Shown: piece by piece, positions 9,052-18,497 of the stretch
Layout: every line of letters starts with the position of its first letter
Numbering within the stretch: the first letter of the stretch is position 1
From: Streptomyces albogriseolus
Lineage (GTDB): Bacteria > Actinomycetota > Actinomycetes > Streptomycetales > Streptomycetaceae
Direction: 5' to 3'
NCBI GenBank assembly: GCA_014650475.1
Contig: BMVA01000002.1
Location: 124,001-188,000, forward strand
Length of the DNA: 64,000 nucleotides
The notes under the pieces: generated by a model
The model's input: only the letters and a program-made list of their open reading frames with translations
What the model was told of the DNA's origin: nothing
The model's database searches: none
Program-made: the position numbers and the translations under genes

Positions 9052-9966
9052 TCATCGGACGGCGGCCCTGCGGTACGCCCAGGTCGCCACGGCCAGCGAG
9101 ATCACCCCGACCACGCCGCACACGGCGAGATCGCCGAGGACATGGGCCCAGTCGGGGTGCGGGACGAAGGTCCGCGCGAAGGCCTCGACACCGTACGTCG
9201 ACGGCAGCAGGTCACGGGCGAGACGGACCGCCTCCGGCATCCGCTCCGGCGGCAGCACGCCGAGCAGCAGAGCCGCCGACATGCCGAGCTGGCCGAGGAG
9301 GGTGGCCAGTTCGGGCCGGGGCGCGAGCAGTCCGAGGGCCGCGCCGAGCCCGGCGAGGGCGGCGCCCGCGAGGGGGATCACCGCGGCCAGGACCCACAGG
9401 TGGGCGAGCGGCAGCCCGAAGAGGGCGCATCCGACGACGGCGGTCACGACGGTGCCGGGGACGGTGAACGACGCGTAGGCGCCGGCCGCGCCCAGCACCA
9501 CGGCCGCGGGCGGCACGGGGAGGGTGGCGTAGTGGTCGAGTCCGCCGCTGGCGCGGAGCTGGCCGAAGTACTGGGCGAGCAGGTTGAGCGCGACGAAGGC
9601 GACGACCAGCACCGACGATCCGGCCACCACGGCCCGCGCCTCGCCGCCGCCGTCGACGACCCCGCGCATCAGGATCATGATCCCGACGGACTGGAAGGTC
9701 GCCACGAACAGCAGCGGGATCCGCGCCACCCGGGCCCGGGACAGCTGCGCCCGGTACACGGCCGCCAGGGACGGCCACAGCCGTGCGCGGGGGCCGAGCG
9801 CGGCGGGCCGCGGCGGGGCGGCCTCCTCCGCGGTCAGGACGCCGGCCGGCAGGGCGCCGGCGGGTACGACACTCACGTCGTGCTGCTCCCCTTCGCTCGG
9901 AGATCCGTCCGGAGCCGCTCCGGAGGTCGCCCCGTTCCGTACGGATGACACGGCCCGTGTGCTCAC
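9052..9966 (-). CDS. ABC-2 type transporter permease
   Basis: The 304-residue product has a 70-residue hydrophilic N-terminus and then about six membrane segments, ending in a short basic tail (YRRAAVR). This is the layout of ABC-2 permeases that pair with DrrA/CcmA-like ATPases to export drugs, lipids or polysaccharides. The GTG start overlaps the stop of the ATPase gene by 4 bp, so the two are made together and should form one exporter. The substrate cannot be read from sequence. The Pro/Ala-rich N-terminal segment carries no recognisable domain. Confidence 0.9.
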   Translation of the reverse strand: MSTRAVSSVRNGATSGAAPDGSPSEGEQHDVSVVPAGALPAGVLTAEEAAPPRPAALGPRARLWPSLAAVYRAQLSRARVARIPLLFVATFQSVGIMILMRGVVDGGGEARAVVAGSSVLVVAFVALNLLAQYFGQLRASGGLDHYATLPVPPAAVVLGAAGAYASFTVPGTVVTAVVGCALFGLPLAHLWVLAAVIPLAGAALAGLGAALGLLAPRPELATLLGQLGMSAALLLGVLPPERMPEAVRLARDLLPSTYGVEAFARTFVPHPDWAHVLGDLAVCGVVGVISLAVATWAYRRAAVR

Positions 9967-10982
9967 GCCCTCACCAGTCCCTGCCGCACCGCGCCGCCCA
10001 GCGCCAGGTACACGTCCTCCAGGCTGGGCGTGGCCAGGGTGAAGTCGTCGAGGGCCGCGAAGGCGGCGCCACCGGTGACGGTGGCGACGACGGTGCGGGC
10101 CTCCTCGGGCGCCAGCCGCAGGGTCCAGCGGCGGCCGGACTCGACGGCCCGGTCACGCAGCGCGGCCACCTCGGGCACGTGCAGCGGCGCGGCCTCGCGC
10201 CACACCAGCTCGACCCGGACCTCCCCGGCGACCTGTTCCTTCAGGCCGCTCGGGGTGTCGCAGGCGATGACCCGGCCGCGGTCGAGCACGGCGACCCGGT
10301 CGAGCACGGTCTCGGCCTCGATGACGTTGTGGGTGACCAGCAGCACCGTGGTGCCGTGCTGCGCGCGCCGCCGGTCGACGGCGGACCACACGGCGCGCCG
10401 GGCCACGGGGTCCATGCCGGTGGTGGGCTCGTCGAGCACGAGCAGCGGCCGCTCCCCCACCAGCGCGGCGGCGAAGCAGGCGAGCCGGCGCTGGCCGCCG
10501 GAGAGCTTGCGCAGCGGGCGGGAGGCGAGGGCGCCGAGCCCCAGCTCGTCGAGCACGTCGTCCCGTTCGGCGCGGGCCTGCCGGGCGGCGAGCCCGCGCA
10601 GCCGGCCGGTGGTCTCGGCGGCCAGGGACACGGTCAGGTCGTCGAGGGCGCTGGACTCCTGCCCGAGGTAGGCGAGGATGCGGGAGGCCCGCTCGGGGTG
10701 GCGGACGATGTCGTGGCCGAGGATCTCGACGCTGCCGCGGTCGGGCCGCATGAGGCCGGTCATCTGTCGTACGAGGGTGGACTTGCCGGCGCCGTTCGGC
10801 CCGAGCAGGCCGAAGATCTCACCGCGTCCGATGTCGAGCGCCACGTCGTCGGTGGCCCGCACCTCGGGCGTCGCCGGCACCCCGCGCCGTCCGCGCACCG
10901 CCGGATAGGTCTTGGTCAGCCCGCGCACCGCACACACGACGTCACCACCGTGCCGATGTGCCTGTGCCGCGCGCGTACTCAC
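9963..10982 (-). CDS. ABC transporter ATP-binding protein (DrrA-like)
   Basis: This is the energising subunit of the exporter encoded with the next gene. All motor motifs are intact: Walker A GPNGAGKST, Q-loop at LGQESSALDDLTV, signature LSGGQRR, Walker B LLVLDEPTTGMDP and the switch His in LLVTHNV. A roughly 90-residue extension after the ATPase core resembles the DrrA C-terminal domain. The start is taken at GTG 10982 (VSTRAAQA), giving 339 residues; the frame stays open 48 codons upstream, but that stretch is Pro/Gly/Arg-rich and looks non-coding. It diverges from a VOC gene 185 bp away. Confidence 0.93.
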   Translation of the reverse strand: MSTRAAQAHRHGGDVVCAVRGLTKTYPAVRGRRGVPATPEVRATDDVALDIGRGEIFGLLGPNGAGKSTLVRQMTGLMRPDRGSVEILGHDIVRHPERASRILAYLGQESSALDDLTVSLAAETTGRLRGLAARQARAERDDVLDELGLGALASRPLRKLSGGQRRLACFAAALVGERPLLVLDEPTTGMDPVARRAVWSAVDRRRAQHGTTVLLVTHNVIEAETVLDRVAVLDRGRVIACDTPSGLKEQVAGEVRVELVWREAAPLHVPEVAALRDRAVESGRRWTLRLAPEEARTVVATVTGGAAFAALDDFTLATPSLEDVYLALGGAVRQGLVRA

Positions 10983-11167
10983 AAGGGACGAGCCTACGGG
11001 GTCAGCCCCGTCCTTCCGCTCCCGGGTCACCCTTCCGCCCGGCCCCGCCCGGGGGGACGCACCGGACACCGGGGGAGGGATCGGCGCCCGACGCCCGGGA
11101 ATCAACCGGTCGCACAGCGTGTTCATGTCCGCGTACCGGGACGATCTTCCGACGAGACGGAGCTGCC

Positions 11168-11572
11168 ATGACCGACGGGTCCCCCGTGAAGGAGCTGCGC
11201 CTGGTGGTGACGGCCGAGGACTACGACGCCGCGCTGCGGTTCTACCGGGACGTGCTGGGGCTGACCGAGCGGGCCGCGTTCGCGTCGGACGGCGGGCGGG
11301 TGACGATCCTGGAGGCGGGGCGGGCGACGCTGGAGCTGACCGACCCGAACCACGCGGCGTTCATCGACGACGTCGAGGTGGGACGGCGGGTGGCCGGGCA
11401 CGTCCGGGTCGCCTTCCAGGTCGACGACTCGGCGGCGACGACGGAGAGGCTGGCCGCGGCCGGGGCGGACGTCGTCGCCGGACCGACCCGCACCCCGTGG
11501 AACTCGCTGAACTCCCGCCTGGAGGCGCCGGGCGCGCTTCAGCTCACCCTGTTCACCGAACTGGGTGAGTAG
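11168..11572 (+). CDS. VOC-family (glyoxalase/bleomycin-resistance fold) protein
   Basis: The 134-residue product is a single vicinal-oxygen-chelate domain pair: VKELRLVVTAEDYDAALRF begins the first beta-alpha-beta unit and VRVAFQVDDSAATTE the second. Candidate metal ligands are few (Glu and His are not at all the usual places), so it may be a binding protein or an enzyme with changed metal use. The start is ATG 11168 with GGAG upstream. The frame is open further upstream, but that stretch covers the divergent promoter region. Substrate is unknown. Confidence 0.85.
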   Translation: MTDGSPVKELRLVVTAEDYDAALRFYRDVLGLTERAAFASDGGRVTILEAGRATLELTDPNHAAFIDDVEVGRRVAGHVRVAFQVDDSAATTERLAAAGADVVAGPTRTPWNSLNSRLEAPGALQLTLFTELGE

Positions 11573-11650
11573 GGCCGCCCACCGGACACTGCGGGTCCGT
11601 CGTGGTCGCTCGCCCGATGACCGCCCGCGGCTGTGAAGCCGGCGCGCCCC

Positions 11651-12865
11651 TCACTCCCCCGCGGACGCGCGCTCCGTGCCGGTGCGTGTGTCCAGTTCGC
11701 GCCAGAAACCCGCCCGGATGGCGTAACGGTCGCGCTCGTCGATCTGGTCGTCCTTGTGGGCGAGCAGCCCGAAGCGCGCCGCGTAGCGCAGCAGCTCGCC
11801 GTCGATGCGGTGCGGGATGCGCGGGTACATCGCGGACAGCTTCCGGACGTGGCTCTGGTCTCCGAGCCGCTCCACCCAGCGGCGGGCGAAGACCTGGCCC
11901 ACCTCGAACGGGTCGCCGCCGACGGTGGTGATGTCCTCCTCGCGGTCGGCCCAGCGCTGCTCGGCCGTGGTGAGCTGGGCCAGCGTCGGCATGGACGCGG
12001 CCTCCGGCGGCTCGGCGACCGGCCGGTCCACCCAGCCCTTGTCGGAGGACCAGCGCAGGGTCGCGGAGGCGGGCTGCTGCGGCTGGTGCAGGCCGGGATG
12101 GCGCAGCGCGGCCAGGTCCTTCGGGGTGGGGACGCCCTTGGCGGCGGGCGCGCGCTCCGCGGTCCCGTTGTGCGCGGCGGCCGGGTGGCGCGGCTCGGCC
12201 GGGGCGCGCTCGGCGGCCGGGGCGAGGGCGGAGTCGGGCAGCGGCGCGGAGAGGATCGCGGCGATCTCGGGCCGGGGCGCGGGCGGCGGCGCGCACACCC
12301 CGCTGATCTCCTTGGCGCGCACGGCCTGGGTGATCCACGCCCGGTCGAGGACGCGGCGCTCGTCGGCCTCGGCGACCAGGTCCTCGGACTGGTTGTAGTC
12401 GCCGTCGGCGGCCTGCACGGCCCACAGGTGGACGGCGACGCCGTGCTCCTTGGCGGCCATCATGCCCGGCAGCAGGTCGCCGTCGCCGGTGACCAGGACG
12501 ATGTCGGAGCAGGCGCGGTTGCGGGCGAGCTCGGTCAGCTCGGCGTGCATCGCCGCGTCCACGCCCTTCTGCGCCCAGCGTCCGTCGCTGCGGGTCAGCG
12601 CGCCCAGCCGGACGGTGACCCGGGGCATCACGCGCAGCCGGCGGTGCTCGGGCTGCGGTACGCGGTCGGGGGCGCCGTCGAACCAGTAGATGCGCAGCAG
12701 GGGCTGGCGCGTGTCGTTCTCGGCGCGGTCACGCAGTCCCTGGATCAGGGCGGCGTGGTCCACGGTGATACGGGACCGCGAGGGCTCCCCGGCGAGGAGA
12801 CTCGCGGCGGCCCCCAGCAGATACCCGGCGTCCACCAGGACGATGCAGCGGTCCACGCGATCCAC
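11651..12865 (-). CDS. NYN-domain protein (PIN-like ribonuclease fold)
   Basis: The N-terminal 190 residues form a NYN domain, a PIN-like fold found in RNA-processing nucleases. Its acidic residues are visible in IVLVDAGYLLG near the N-terminus, in KGVDAAMHAELTEL, and in VLVTGDGDLLPGM, the usual metal-binding positions. A Pro/Ala-rich linker (about 195-290) leads to a helical C-terminal domain of unknown kind. The start is GTG 12865 (404 residues), next to AAAGAGG; GTG 12856 is an alternative. A role as RNase is inferred only from the fold. It stands alone, with its promoter in the 211 bp shared with the next, divergent gene. Confidence 0.85.
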   Translation of the reverse strand: MDRVDRCIVLVDAGYLLGAAASLLAGEPSRSRITVDHAALIQGLRDRAENDTRQPLLRIYWFDGAPDRVPQPEHRRLRVMPRVTVRLGALTRSDGRWAQKGVDAAMHAELTELARNRACSDIVLVTGDGDLLPGMMAAKEHGVAVHLWAVQAADGDYNQSEDLVAEADERRVLDRAWITQAVRAKEISGVCAPPPAPRPEIAAILSAPLPDSALAPAAERAPAEPRHPAAAHNGTAERAPAAKGVPTPKDLAALRHPGLHQPQQPASATLRWSSDKGWVDRPVAEPPEAASMPTLAQLTTAEQRWADREEDITTVGGDPFEVGQVFARRWVERLGDQSHVRKLSAMYPRIPHRIDGELLRYAARFGLLAHKDDQIDERDRYAIRAGFWRELDTRTGTERASAGE

Positions 12866-13076
12866 CCTCTTTCCGGGAGGTTTGGCTTCGGGCTTCCTTC
12901 GAGTCTGCCCGACCCCGCCGGTGTTAACGGCCCGAACTCGATCTTCGGCGTGGCGTTTCCACACTTCCTCCCCCGACCACCCCATCACAGACGGTAATTG
13001 TCCGACATGCGACGGTTATCGGCTTGTGTGAATCTGAATCCGGCCCTGGCCCCTAGTCCCCACAGGAGGCAACACC

Positions 13077-13244
13077 ATGGCCAAGAACAAGAACCGTGAC
13101 CGTAAGCAGCCCCAGGCCGAGCGCGCCCCGCGCGCCGCGCAGACGGCCACCATGGAGACCCCGGACGAGCAGCGCACCACGCAGGCGGTGCCCGGCGAGG
13201 TCGGCCACGGCAAGGGCCGGCAGAAGCGTTTCGGCCACAACTGA
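13077..13244 (+). CDS. Small polar protein, 55 aa, unknown function
   Basis: A 56-codon frame with a perfect AGGAGG 7 bp before ATG. The product is hydrophilic, with a basic N-terminus (MAKNKNRDRK), an acidic/Gln-rich middle (ETPDEQRTTQ) and a Gly/Lys/Arg/His-rich end (GHGKGRQKRFGHN). There is no hydrophobic segment and no Cys. It is too low in complexity to assign; it could bind nucleic acid through its basic ends. The strong ribosome site, clean start and a perfect terminator after it argue that it is expressed. I have a weak memory of similar small proteins beside dnaE in other streptomycetes. Confidence 0.75.
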   Translation: MAKNKNRDRKQPQAERAPRAAQTATMETPDEQRTTQAVPGEVGHGKGRQKRFGHN

Positions 13245-13284
13245 CACCGGTGCGAAGGGCCGTTGCGGCCCGGCCGTACAGGAA

Positions 13285-13315
13285 GAGGGGCGCACCCGTC
13301 GCGGGTGCGCCCCTC
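13285..13315. terminator. Bidirectional terminator between the 55-aa gene and dnaE
   Basis: A 14-bp perfect stem (13285-13298 with 13302-13315) closed by a TCG loop lies midway between the convergent ends of the small gene and dnaE. Its stability and placement make it a strong candidate to stop transcription from both sides. Confidence 0.88.
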
Positions 13316-13336
13316 CGGCGCGTCGGGGGCCGGTGC

Positions 13337-16300
13337 CTAACCGGCCAGGCAGGACGGGCCGAGCAGCACCTTCAGGTCGCCGAACAGGGCCGGGTCGGGC
13401 TTGACCCGGTGCCGGTCGAGCCGCAGCACCGTGGTCCTGGTCGGCCCCTGGAGCTTGATGCGGACCTCGCTGTCGCCCCTGTGGTGGGTGAGGATCTCGC
13501 CGAGCCTGCTGACCAGGGGTGGGGTGACGCGGGTGGCCGGGATCGTCAGCACCACGGGCGCGTTGGTGCCCGCGTTGGACAGGTCGGGGACCATCAGCTC
13601 CATGGCGACCAGCCGGGGCACGTCCTCGCGCTTGTCGAGCCGGCCCTTGACGAACACCACGGCGTCCTCGACCAGTTGCGTCGAGACGAGCTGGTAGGTC
13701 GCCGGGAAGAACATGCACTCGATGGAGCCCGCGAGGTCCTCCACCGTGGCGATCGCCCAGGCGTTGCCCTGCTTGGTCATCTTGCGCTGGAGTCCGGAGA
13801 TGATGCCGCCGATGGTGACCACCGCGCCGTCGCCGAAGTCACCGCCGGTGAGCTGGGAGATGCCCGCGTCTGCCTTGTCGGACAGCACGTGCTCCAGACC
13901 GAACAGCGGGTGGTCGGAGACGTACAGGCCGAGCATCTCGCGCTCCTGCGCGAGCAGGTAGGTCTTGTCCCACTCCTCGTCGGTGAACTGCACGTCCAGG
14001 CCGAAGCCGGGCTCGTCGCTCTGCTCCTCGCCCATGCCGCCGAAGAGGTCGAACTGTCCCTCGGCCTCCTTGCGCTTGACCGCCACCACGTTGTCGATCA
14101 TCGGCTCGTACTGCGCGGTGAGGCCCTTGCGGGTGTGGCCGAGGGAGTCGAAGGCGCCGGCCTTGATCAGCGACTCGGTGGTGCGCTTGTTGCAGACGAC
14201 CGCGTCGACCTTGTCGAGGTAGTCCGGGAAGGACGTGTACTTCCCCTTGGCCTTGCGGCACTTGATGATCGACTCCACCACGTTGGTGCCGACGTTGCGC
14301 ACCGCGGAGAGGCCGAAGAGGATCACGTCGTCGCCCTGCGCGGCGAAGTTGGACTCGGACTCGTTCACGTTCGGCGGGAGCACCCGGATGCCCATGCGGC
14401 GGCACTCGTTGAGGTAGACCGCGGACTTGTCCTTGTCGTCCTTCACCGAGGTGAGCAGCGCCGCCATGTACTCGGCGGGGTGGTTCGCCTTGAGGTAGGC
14501 GGTCCAGTAGGAGACCAGTCCGTACGCGGCGGAGTGCGCCTTGTTGAAGGCGTAGCCGGCGAAGGGCACCAGCACGTCCCACAGCGCCTGGATCGCCTCG
14601 TCGCTGTAGCCGTTCCTGCGGGCGCCGGCCTGGAAGATGGTGAAATTCTTCGCCAGTTCCTCGGGCTTCTTCTTGCCCATCACACGGCGGAGGATGTCGG
14701 CCTCGCCGAGCGAGTAGCCGGCGATGATCTGGGCGGCCTTCTGCACCTGCTCCTGGTAGACGATCAGGCCGTAGGTGACGTCCAGGACCTCCTTGAGCGG
14801 CGCCTCCAGCTCGGGGTGGATGGGCGTGATCTCCTGCTGGCCGTTCTTGCGCAGCGCGTAGTTCGTGTGGGAGTTCATGCCCATCGGGCCCGGGCGGTAC
14901 AGGGCCGAGACGGCGGAGATGTCTTCGAAGTTGTCCGGCTTCATCAGCCGGAGCAGGGAGCGCATGGGACCGCCGTCGAACTGGAAGACGCCGAGCGTGT
15001 CGCCGCGCTGGAGCAGTTCGAAGGTCGTGGGGTCGTCGAGCGGGAGGCTCAGGAGATCGATGTCGATCCCCTTGTTGGACTTCACCATCTTGACGGCGTC
15101 GTCCATGATCGTGAGGTTGCGCAGGCCCAGGAAGTCCATCTTCAGCAGGCCGAGCGACTCACAGCTCGGGTAGTCCCACTGCGTGATGGTCACGCCGTCG
15201 GTGTGCCTGACCCAGACCGGGACGTGGTCGGTGATGGTCTCGCTGGACATGATCACGCCGGCGGCGTGCACGCCCATCTGCCGCACCAGGCCCTCGACGC
15301 CCTTGGCGGTGTCGATGACCTTCTTCACGTCCGGCTCGTTCTCGTACATCGCCCGGATCTCGCCCGCCTCCGAGTAACGGGGGTGCTCGGGGTTGGTGAT
15401 GCCGTCGAGGTTGATGCCCTTGCCGAGGACGTCGGCGGGCATGGCCTTGGTGAGGCGGTCGCCCATCGCGTACGGGTAGCCCAGCACGCGCGCGGAGTCC
15501 TTGATGGCGTTCTTCGCCTTGATGGTGCCGTACGTGCCGATCATGGCGACCTTGTCGGCGCCGTACTTCTCGGTGACGTAGCGGATCACCTCGACGCGCC
15601 GGCGCTCGTCGAAGTCGATGTCGACGTCGGGCATGGAGATGCGCTCGGGGTTGAGGAACCGCTCGAAGATCAGGCCGTGCGGGATGGGGTCGAGGTCGGT
15701 GATGCCGAGGGCGTAGGCCACGATCGAGCCGGCCGCCGAGCCACGGCCGGGGCCGACCGCGATGCCCTGCTTCTTGGCCCACATGATGAAGTCGGCGACC
15801 ACGAGGAAGTAGCCCGGGAAGCCCATCGAGATGATGGTGTCCATCTCGTACTCGACCTGCTTCATGCGGTCGTCCGGGATGCCGTCCGGGAAGCGGCGCT
15901 GCATGCCCCGCATGGTCTCCTCGCGGAACCAGCTGACCTCGGTGTACCCCTCGGGGATGTCGAACTTGGGCATGAGGTCGCGCTTCTGGAACATGCCCGT
16001 GGTGTCGACCATCTCGGCGATCAGCCGGGTGTTGGCGCAGCCCTCCTGCCAGGCGTCCGAGGAGTCGATGGCGTACATCTCGTCCGTGGACTTCAGGTAG
16101 TAGCCGGTGCCGTCGAACTTGAAGCGGTCCGGGTCGGAGAGGTTCTTGCCGGTCTGGATGCACAGCAGCGCGTCGTGCGCCGCCGCCTCGTGCGCGTACG
16201 TGTAGTGGGAGTCGTTGGTGACCAGGGGCGGGATGCCGAGCTTCTTGCCGATCTCCAGCAGGCCCTCGCGGACCCGGTGCTCGATCTCGATGCCATGGTC

Positions 16301-16876
16301 CATCAGCTCCAGGAAGTACCGGTCCTTGCCGAAGATGTCCTGGTAGTCGGCGGCCGCCTTGAGGGCCTCGTCGAAGTGCCCGAGGCGCAGCCGGGTCTGG
16401 ACCTCGCCGGAGGGGCAGCCGGTGGAGGCGACGATGCCCTCCGACCACTTGGCGATGGTCTCCTTGTCCATCCGGGGCCACTTCTGCAGCCAGCCCTCGG
16501 CGTAGGCGTCGGAGGAGAGCCGGAAGAGGTTGTGCAGACCGGTGCTGTTCACCGCCCACATCGTCTTGTGGGTGTAACCGCCGGAGCCGGAGACGTCGTC
16601 CCGCTTCTGGTGCGGCTGGCCCCACTGGATCTTGCGCTTGTTGCGCCGGGACTCCGGGGCGACGTACGCCTCGATCCCGATGATCGGGGTGACCCCGGCC
16701 TTCTGCGCGGAGTGGAAGAAGTCGTACGCCCCGTGCAGGTTGCCGTGGTCGGACATGGCGATGTGCGTCATGCCCATCTCGTTGCAGGCGTTGAACATGT
16801 CCTTCAGCCGCGCGGCACCGTCCAGCAGCGAGTACTGGGTGTGGACGTGCAGGTGCGTGAACGGCGGCTTCGACAC
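13337..16876 (-). CDS. dnaE: DNA polymerase III alpha subunit DnaE1
   Basis: This is the replicative polymerase. The 1179-residue product has the DnaE order: an N-terminal PHP domain (HLHVHTQYSLLDG at the start, SDHGNLHG at about 43), palm and fingers with GPGRGSAAGSIVAYALG and the catalytic aspartates in PDVDIDFDERRR, then the conserved YQEQVQKAAQ and GYAFNKAHSAAYG segments, a helix-hairpin-helix region, and a C-terminal OB fold (VVTIGGIISGLQRKMTKQG). The PHP histidines look complete, so the domain may keep metal binding. It has no proofreading exonuclease insertion of the PolC type. The start is ATG 16876. It is transcribed alone; a TAGACT -10-like sequence lies about 70 bp upstream without a good -35. 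Confidence 0.98.
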   Translation of the reverse strand: MSKPPFTHLHVHTQYSLLDGAARLKDMFNACNEMGMTHIAMSDHGNLHGAYDFFHSAQKAGVTPIIGIEAYVAPESRRNKRKIQWGQPHQKRDDVSGSGGYTHKTMWAVNSTGLHNLFRLSSDAYAEGWLQKWPRMDKETIAKWSEGIVASTGCPSGEVQTRLRLGHFDEALKAAADYQDIFGKDRYFLELMDHGIEIEHRVREGLLEIGKKLGIPPLVTNDSHYTYAHEAAAHDALLCIQTGKNLSDPDRFKFDGTGYYLKSTDEMYAIDSSDAWQEGCANTRLIAEMVDTTGMFQKRDLMPKFDIPEGYTEVSWFREETMRGMQRRFPDGIPDDRMKQVEYEMDTIISMGFPGYFLVVADFIMWAKKQGIAVGPGRGSAAGSIVAYALGITDLDPIPHGLIFERFLNPERISMPDVDIDFDERRRVEVIRYVTEKYGADKVAMIGTYGTIKAKNAIKDSARVLGYPYAMGDRLTKAMPADVLGKGINLDGITNPEHPRYSEAGEIRAMYENEPDVKKVIDTAKGVEGLVRQMGVHAAGVIMSSETITDHVPVWVRHTDGVTITQWDYPSCESLGLLKMDFLGLRNLTIMDDAVKMVKSNKGIDIDLLSLPLDDPTTFELLQRGDTLGVFQFDGGPMRSLLRLMKPDNFEDISAVSALYRPGPMGMNSHTNYALRKNGQQEITPIHPELEAPLKEVLDVTYGLIVYQEQVQKAAQIIAGYSLGEADILRRVMGKKKPEELAKNFTIFQAGARRNGYSDEAIQALWDVLVPFAGYAFNKAHSAAYGLVSYWTAYLKANHPAEYMAALLTSVKDDKDKSAVYLNECRRMGIRVLPPNVNESESNFAAQGDDVILFGLSAVRNVGTNVVESIIKCRKAKGKYTSFPDYLDKVDAVVCNKRTTESLIKAGAFDSLGHTRKGLTAQYEPMIDNVVAVKRKEAEGQFDLFGGMGEEQSDEPGFGLDVQFTDEEWDKTYLLAQEREMLGLYVSDHPLFGLEHVLSDKADAGISQLTGGDFGDGAVVTIGGIISGLQRKMTKQGNAWAIATVEDLAGSIECMFFPATYQLVSTQLVEDAVVFVKGRLDKREDVPRLVAMELMVPDLSNAGTNAPVVLTIPATRVTPPLVSRLGEILTHHRGDSEVRIKLQGPTRTTVLRLDRHRVKPDPALFGDLKVLLGPSCLAG

Positions 16877-17079
16877 GGTGCGGCCTCCAGGGAGATCTCA
16901 TCGGCAGCGGGTGGACGGGTCCCGGGGGACAGCTCGGAAGTCTATGCCCCGGCACTGACACCCCGGGCCCTTCCCCGCGTACCTTCGGGCGGGGCGCCGG
17001 GCACTCCCGCGCACCTCCGCACGTTAGGCAGGCGACGGACCAGCCGTCCCCGGAATCCCGCACCAGGAGGCACCCAGCG

Positions 17080-18429
17080 ATGTCGGTCCCGCAGCTCAGC
17101 GACGAGCACCGCGGCGAGGAGATCCTCGCCGTCCTCGACACCGCCTTCGGCGAGCTCCTGGCCGCGGACCCGGCCGCGTTCCGGGTGAAGTTCCGGAAGA
17201 TGGCGGCGTCGGCGTTCGCGTTCTACCGCGGGACCGCGAGCCTCTTCTACCACGACCTGGCCGCCGAGCACGCCGGCCGCGGCGGCGACGCCTACAGCGG
17301 CGGACCGTACCTGGACGAGCGCACCTCGCGCGTGTGGATCCACGGCGATCTGCACGCGGAGAACTTCGGCACGTACATGGACTCCAACGGCCGCCTGGTG
17401 TTCAACGTCAACGACTTCGACGAGGCGTACGTCGGCCCCTTCCTGTGGGACCTGAAGCGCTTCGCGGCGTCGATGGCGCTGATCGGCTACGCGAAGGCGC
17501 TCAGCGACGATCAGATCACCGACCTGGTGTCGGTGTACGCGGCCGCCTACCGGGAGCGGATCCACGCCCTGGCGACGGGCGCGAAGCGCGACGAGGTGCC
17601 GCCGTTCACCCTGGACACCGCGCAGGGGCCGCTGCTGGACGTGCTGCGGGTCGCCCGGTCGCTGACCCGGTTCTCGCTGCTGGACTCGATGACGGAGATC
17701 CGCGACTTCGAGCGCCGCTTCGCGCCCGGCGGCGGCGCGCTCGAGCTGGACGCCGCCACCCGCTACAAGGTCCTCGCCGCGTTCGACGGCTATCTGGAGA
17801 CGCTGCCGGACTCCTCGCTGGCCCGCCCGGACTCCTACCGTGTGAAGGACGTCGTGGGCCGCCGCGGCATCGGCATCGGCTCGGCCGGGCTGCCCTCGTA
17901 CAACATCCTGCTGGAGGGGCACAGCGACGCCCTGGAGAACGACGTGGTGATCTACGTCAAGCAGGCGCAGACCCCCGCCGTCTCCCGGCACATCACGGAC
18001 CCGGCGGTGCGCGAGTACTTCCTGCACGAGGGACACCGCACGGTGATCTCCCAGCGCGCCCTCCAGGCGCACGCCGACCCGTGGCTGGGCTGGACCGAGC
18101 TGGACGGCGCCGGGCAGCTGGTCGCCGAGGTCTCGCCGTACGCGGTGGACCTGGACTGGAGCGACCTCGACGACCCGGAGGAGATGGCGCTGGTGGTCGC
18201 CGACCTGGGCCGGGCGACGGCGGCGATGCACGCGGCGGCGGACGACACCTCCGGCGAGTCGCTGGTGCCGTTCTCCACGGAGCGGGCCATCGACGCGGCG
18301 ATCGCGGCCGACGAGGACGCGCTGGTGCCGCTGCTGGTGGACTTCGCCCACGACTACGGGGCGCGGGCCCGCCGGGACCACCAGATCTTCCTCGACCTGT
18401 TCCGCAACGGCCGGATCCCGGGCCTGTAA
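17080..18429 (+). CDS. DUF2252 protein, aminoglycoside-phosphotransferase-like fold
   Basis: The 449-residue product belongs to the DUF2252 family. It has a kinase-like catalytic pattern: HGDLHAENFG (H-G-D-x-H-x-x-N, about 89-98) matches the catalytic loop of APH/choline kinases, and NVNDFDEAY (about 111-119) supplies the metal-binding Asp. An upstream Lys in a beta strand is not obvious, although KQAQTP near 290 lies in a strand-like segment (VVIYVKQAQ), which suggests a permuted arrangement. Substrate is unknown. The start is ATG 17080 with AGGAGG at 17065-17070. It diverges from dnaE across 203 bp. Confidence 0.88.
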   Translation: MSVPQLSDEHRGEEILAVLDTAFGELLAADPAAFRVKFRKMAASAFAFYRGTASLFYHDLAAEHAGRGGDAYSGGPYLDERTSRVWIHGDLHAENFGTYMDSNGRLVFNVNDFDEAYVGPFLWDLKRFAASMALIGYAKALSDDQITDLVSVYAAAYRERIHALATGAKRDEVPPFTLDTAQGPLLDVLRVARSLTRFSLLDSMTEIRDFERRFAPGGGALELDAATRYKVLAAFDGYLETLPDSSLARPDSYRVKDVVGRRGIGIGSAGLPSYNILLEGHSDALENDVVIYVKQAQTPAVSRHITDPAVREYFLHEGHRTVISQRALQAHADPWLGWTELDGAGQLVAEVSPYAVDLDWSDLDDPEEMALVVADLGRATAAMHAAADDTSGESLVPFSTERAIDAAIAADEDALVPLLVDFAHDYGARARRDHQIFLDLFRNGRIPGL

Positions 18430-18497
18430 CCTTCCGCACATTCACAGGCCCCCTTCACGGATCCCTTAACGGAGCACGTGCCACACTCGTAGCCGCC

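Noticed and set aside
9963-11126. Longer start for the ABC ATPase at 11126
   Set aside because: The extra 48 codons are Pro/Gly/Arg-rich and overlap the divergent promoter region; GTG 10982 fits the family start.
13250-17188. Very long plus-strand open frame opposite dnaE
   Set aside because: It is antisense to a gene with full DnaE motifs. The predicted protein is Gly/Val/Arg/His-rich without domains, as expected from GC-rich codon bias on the opposite strand.
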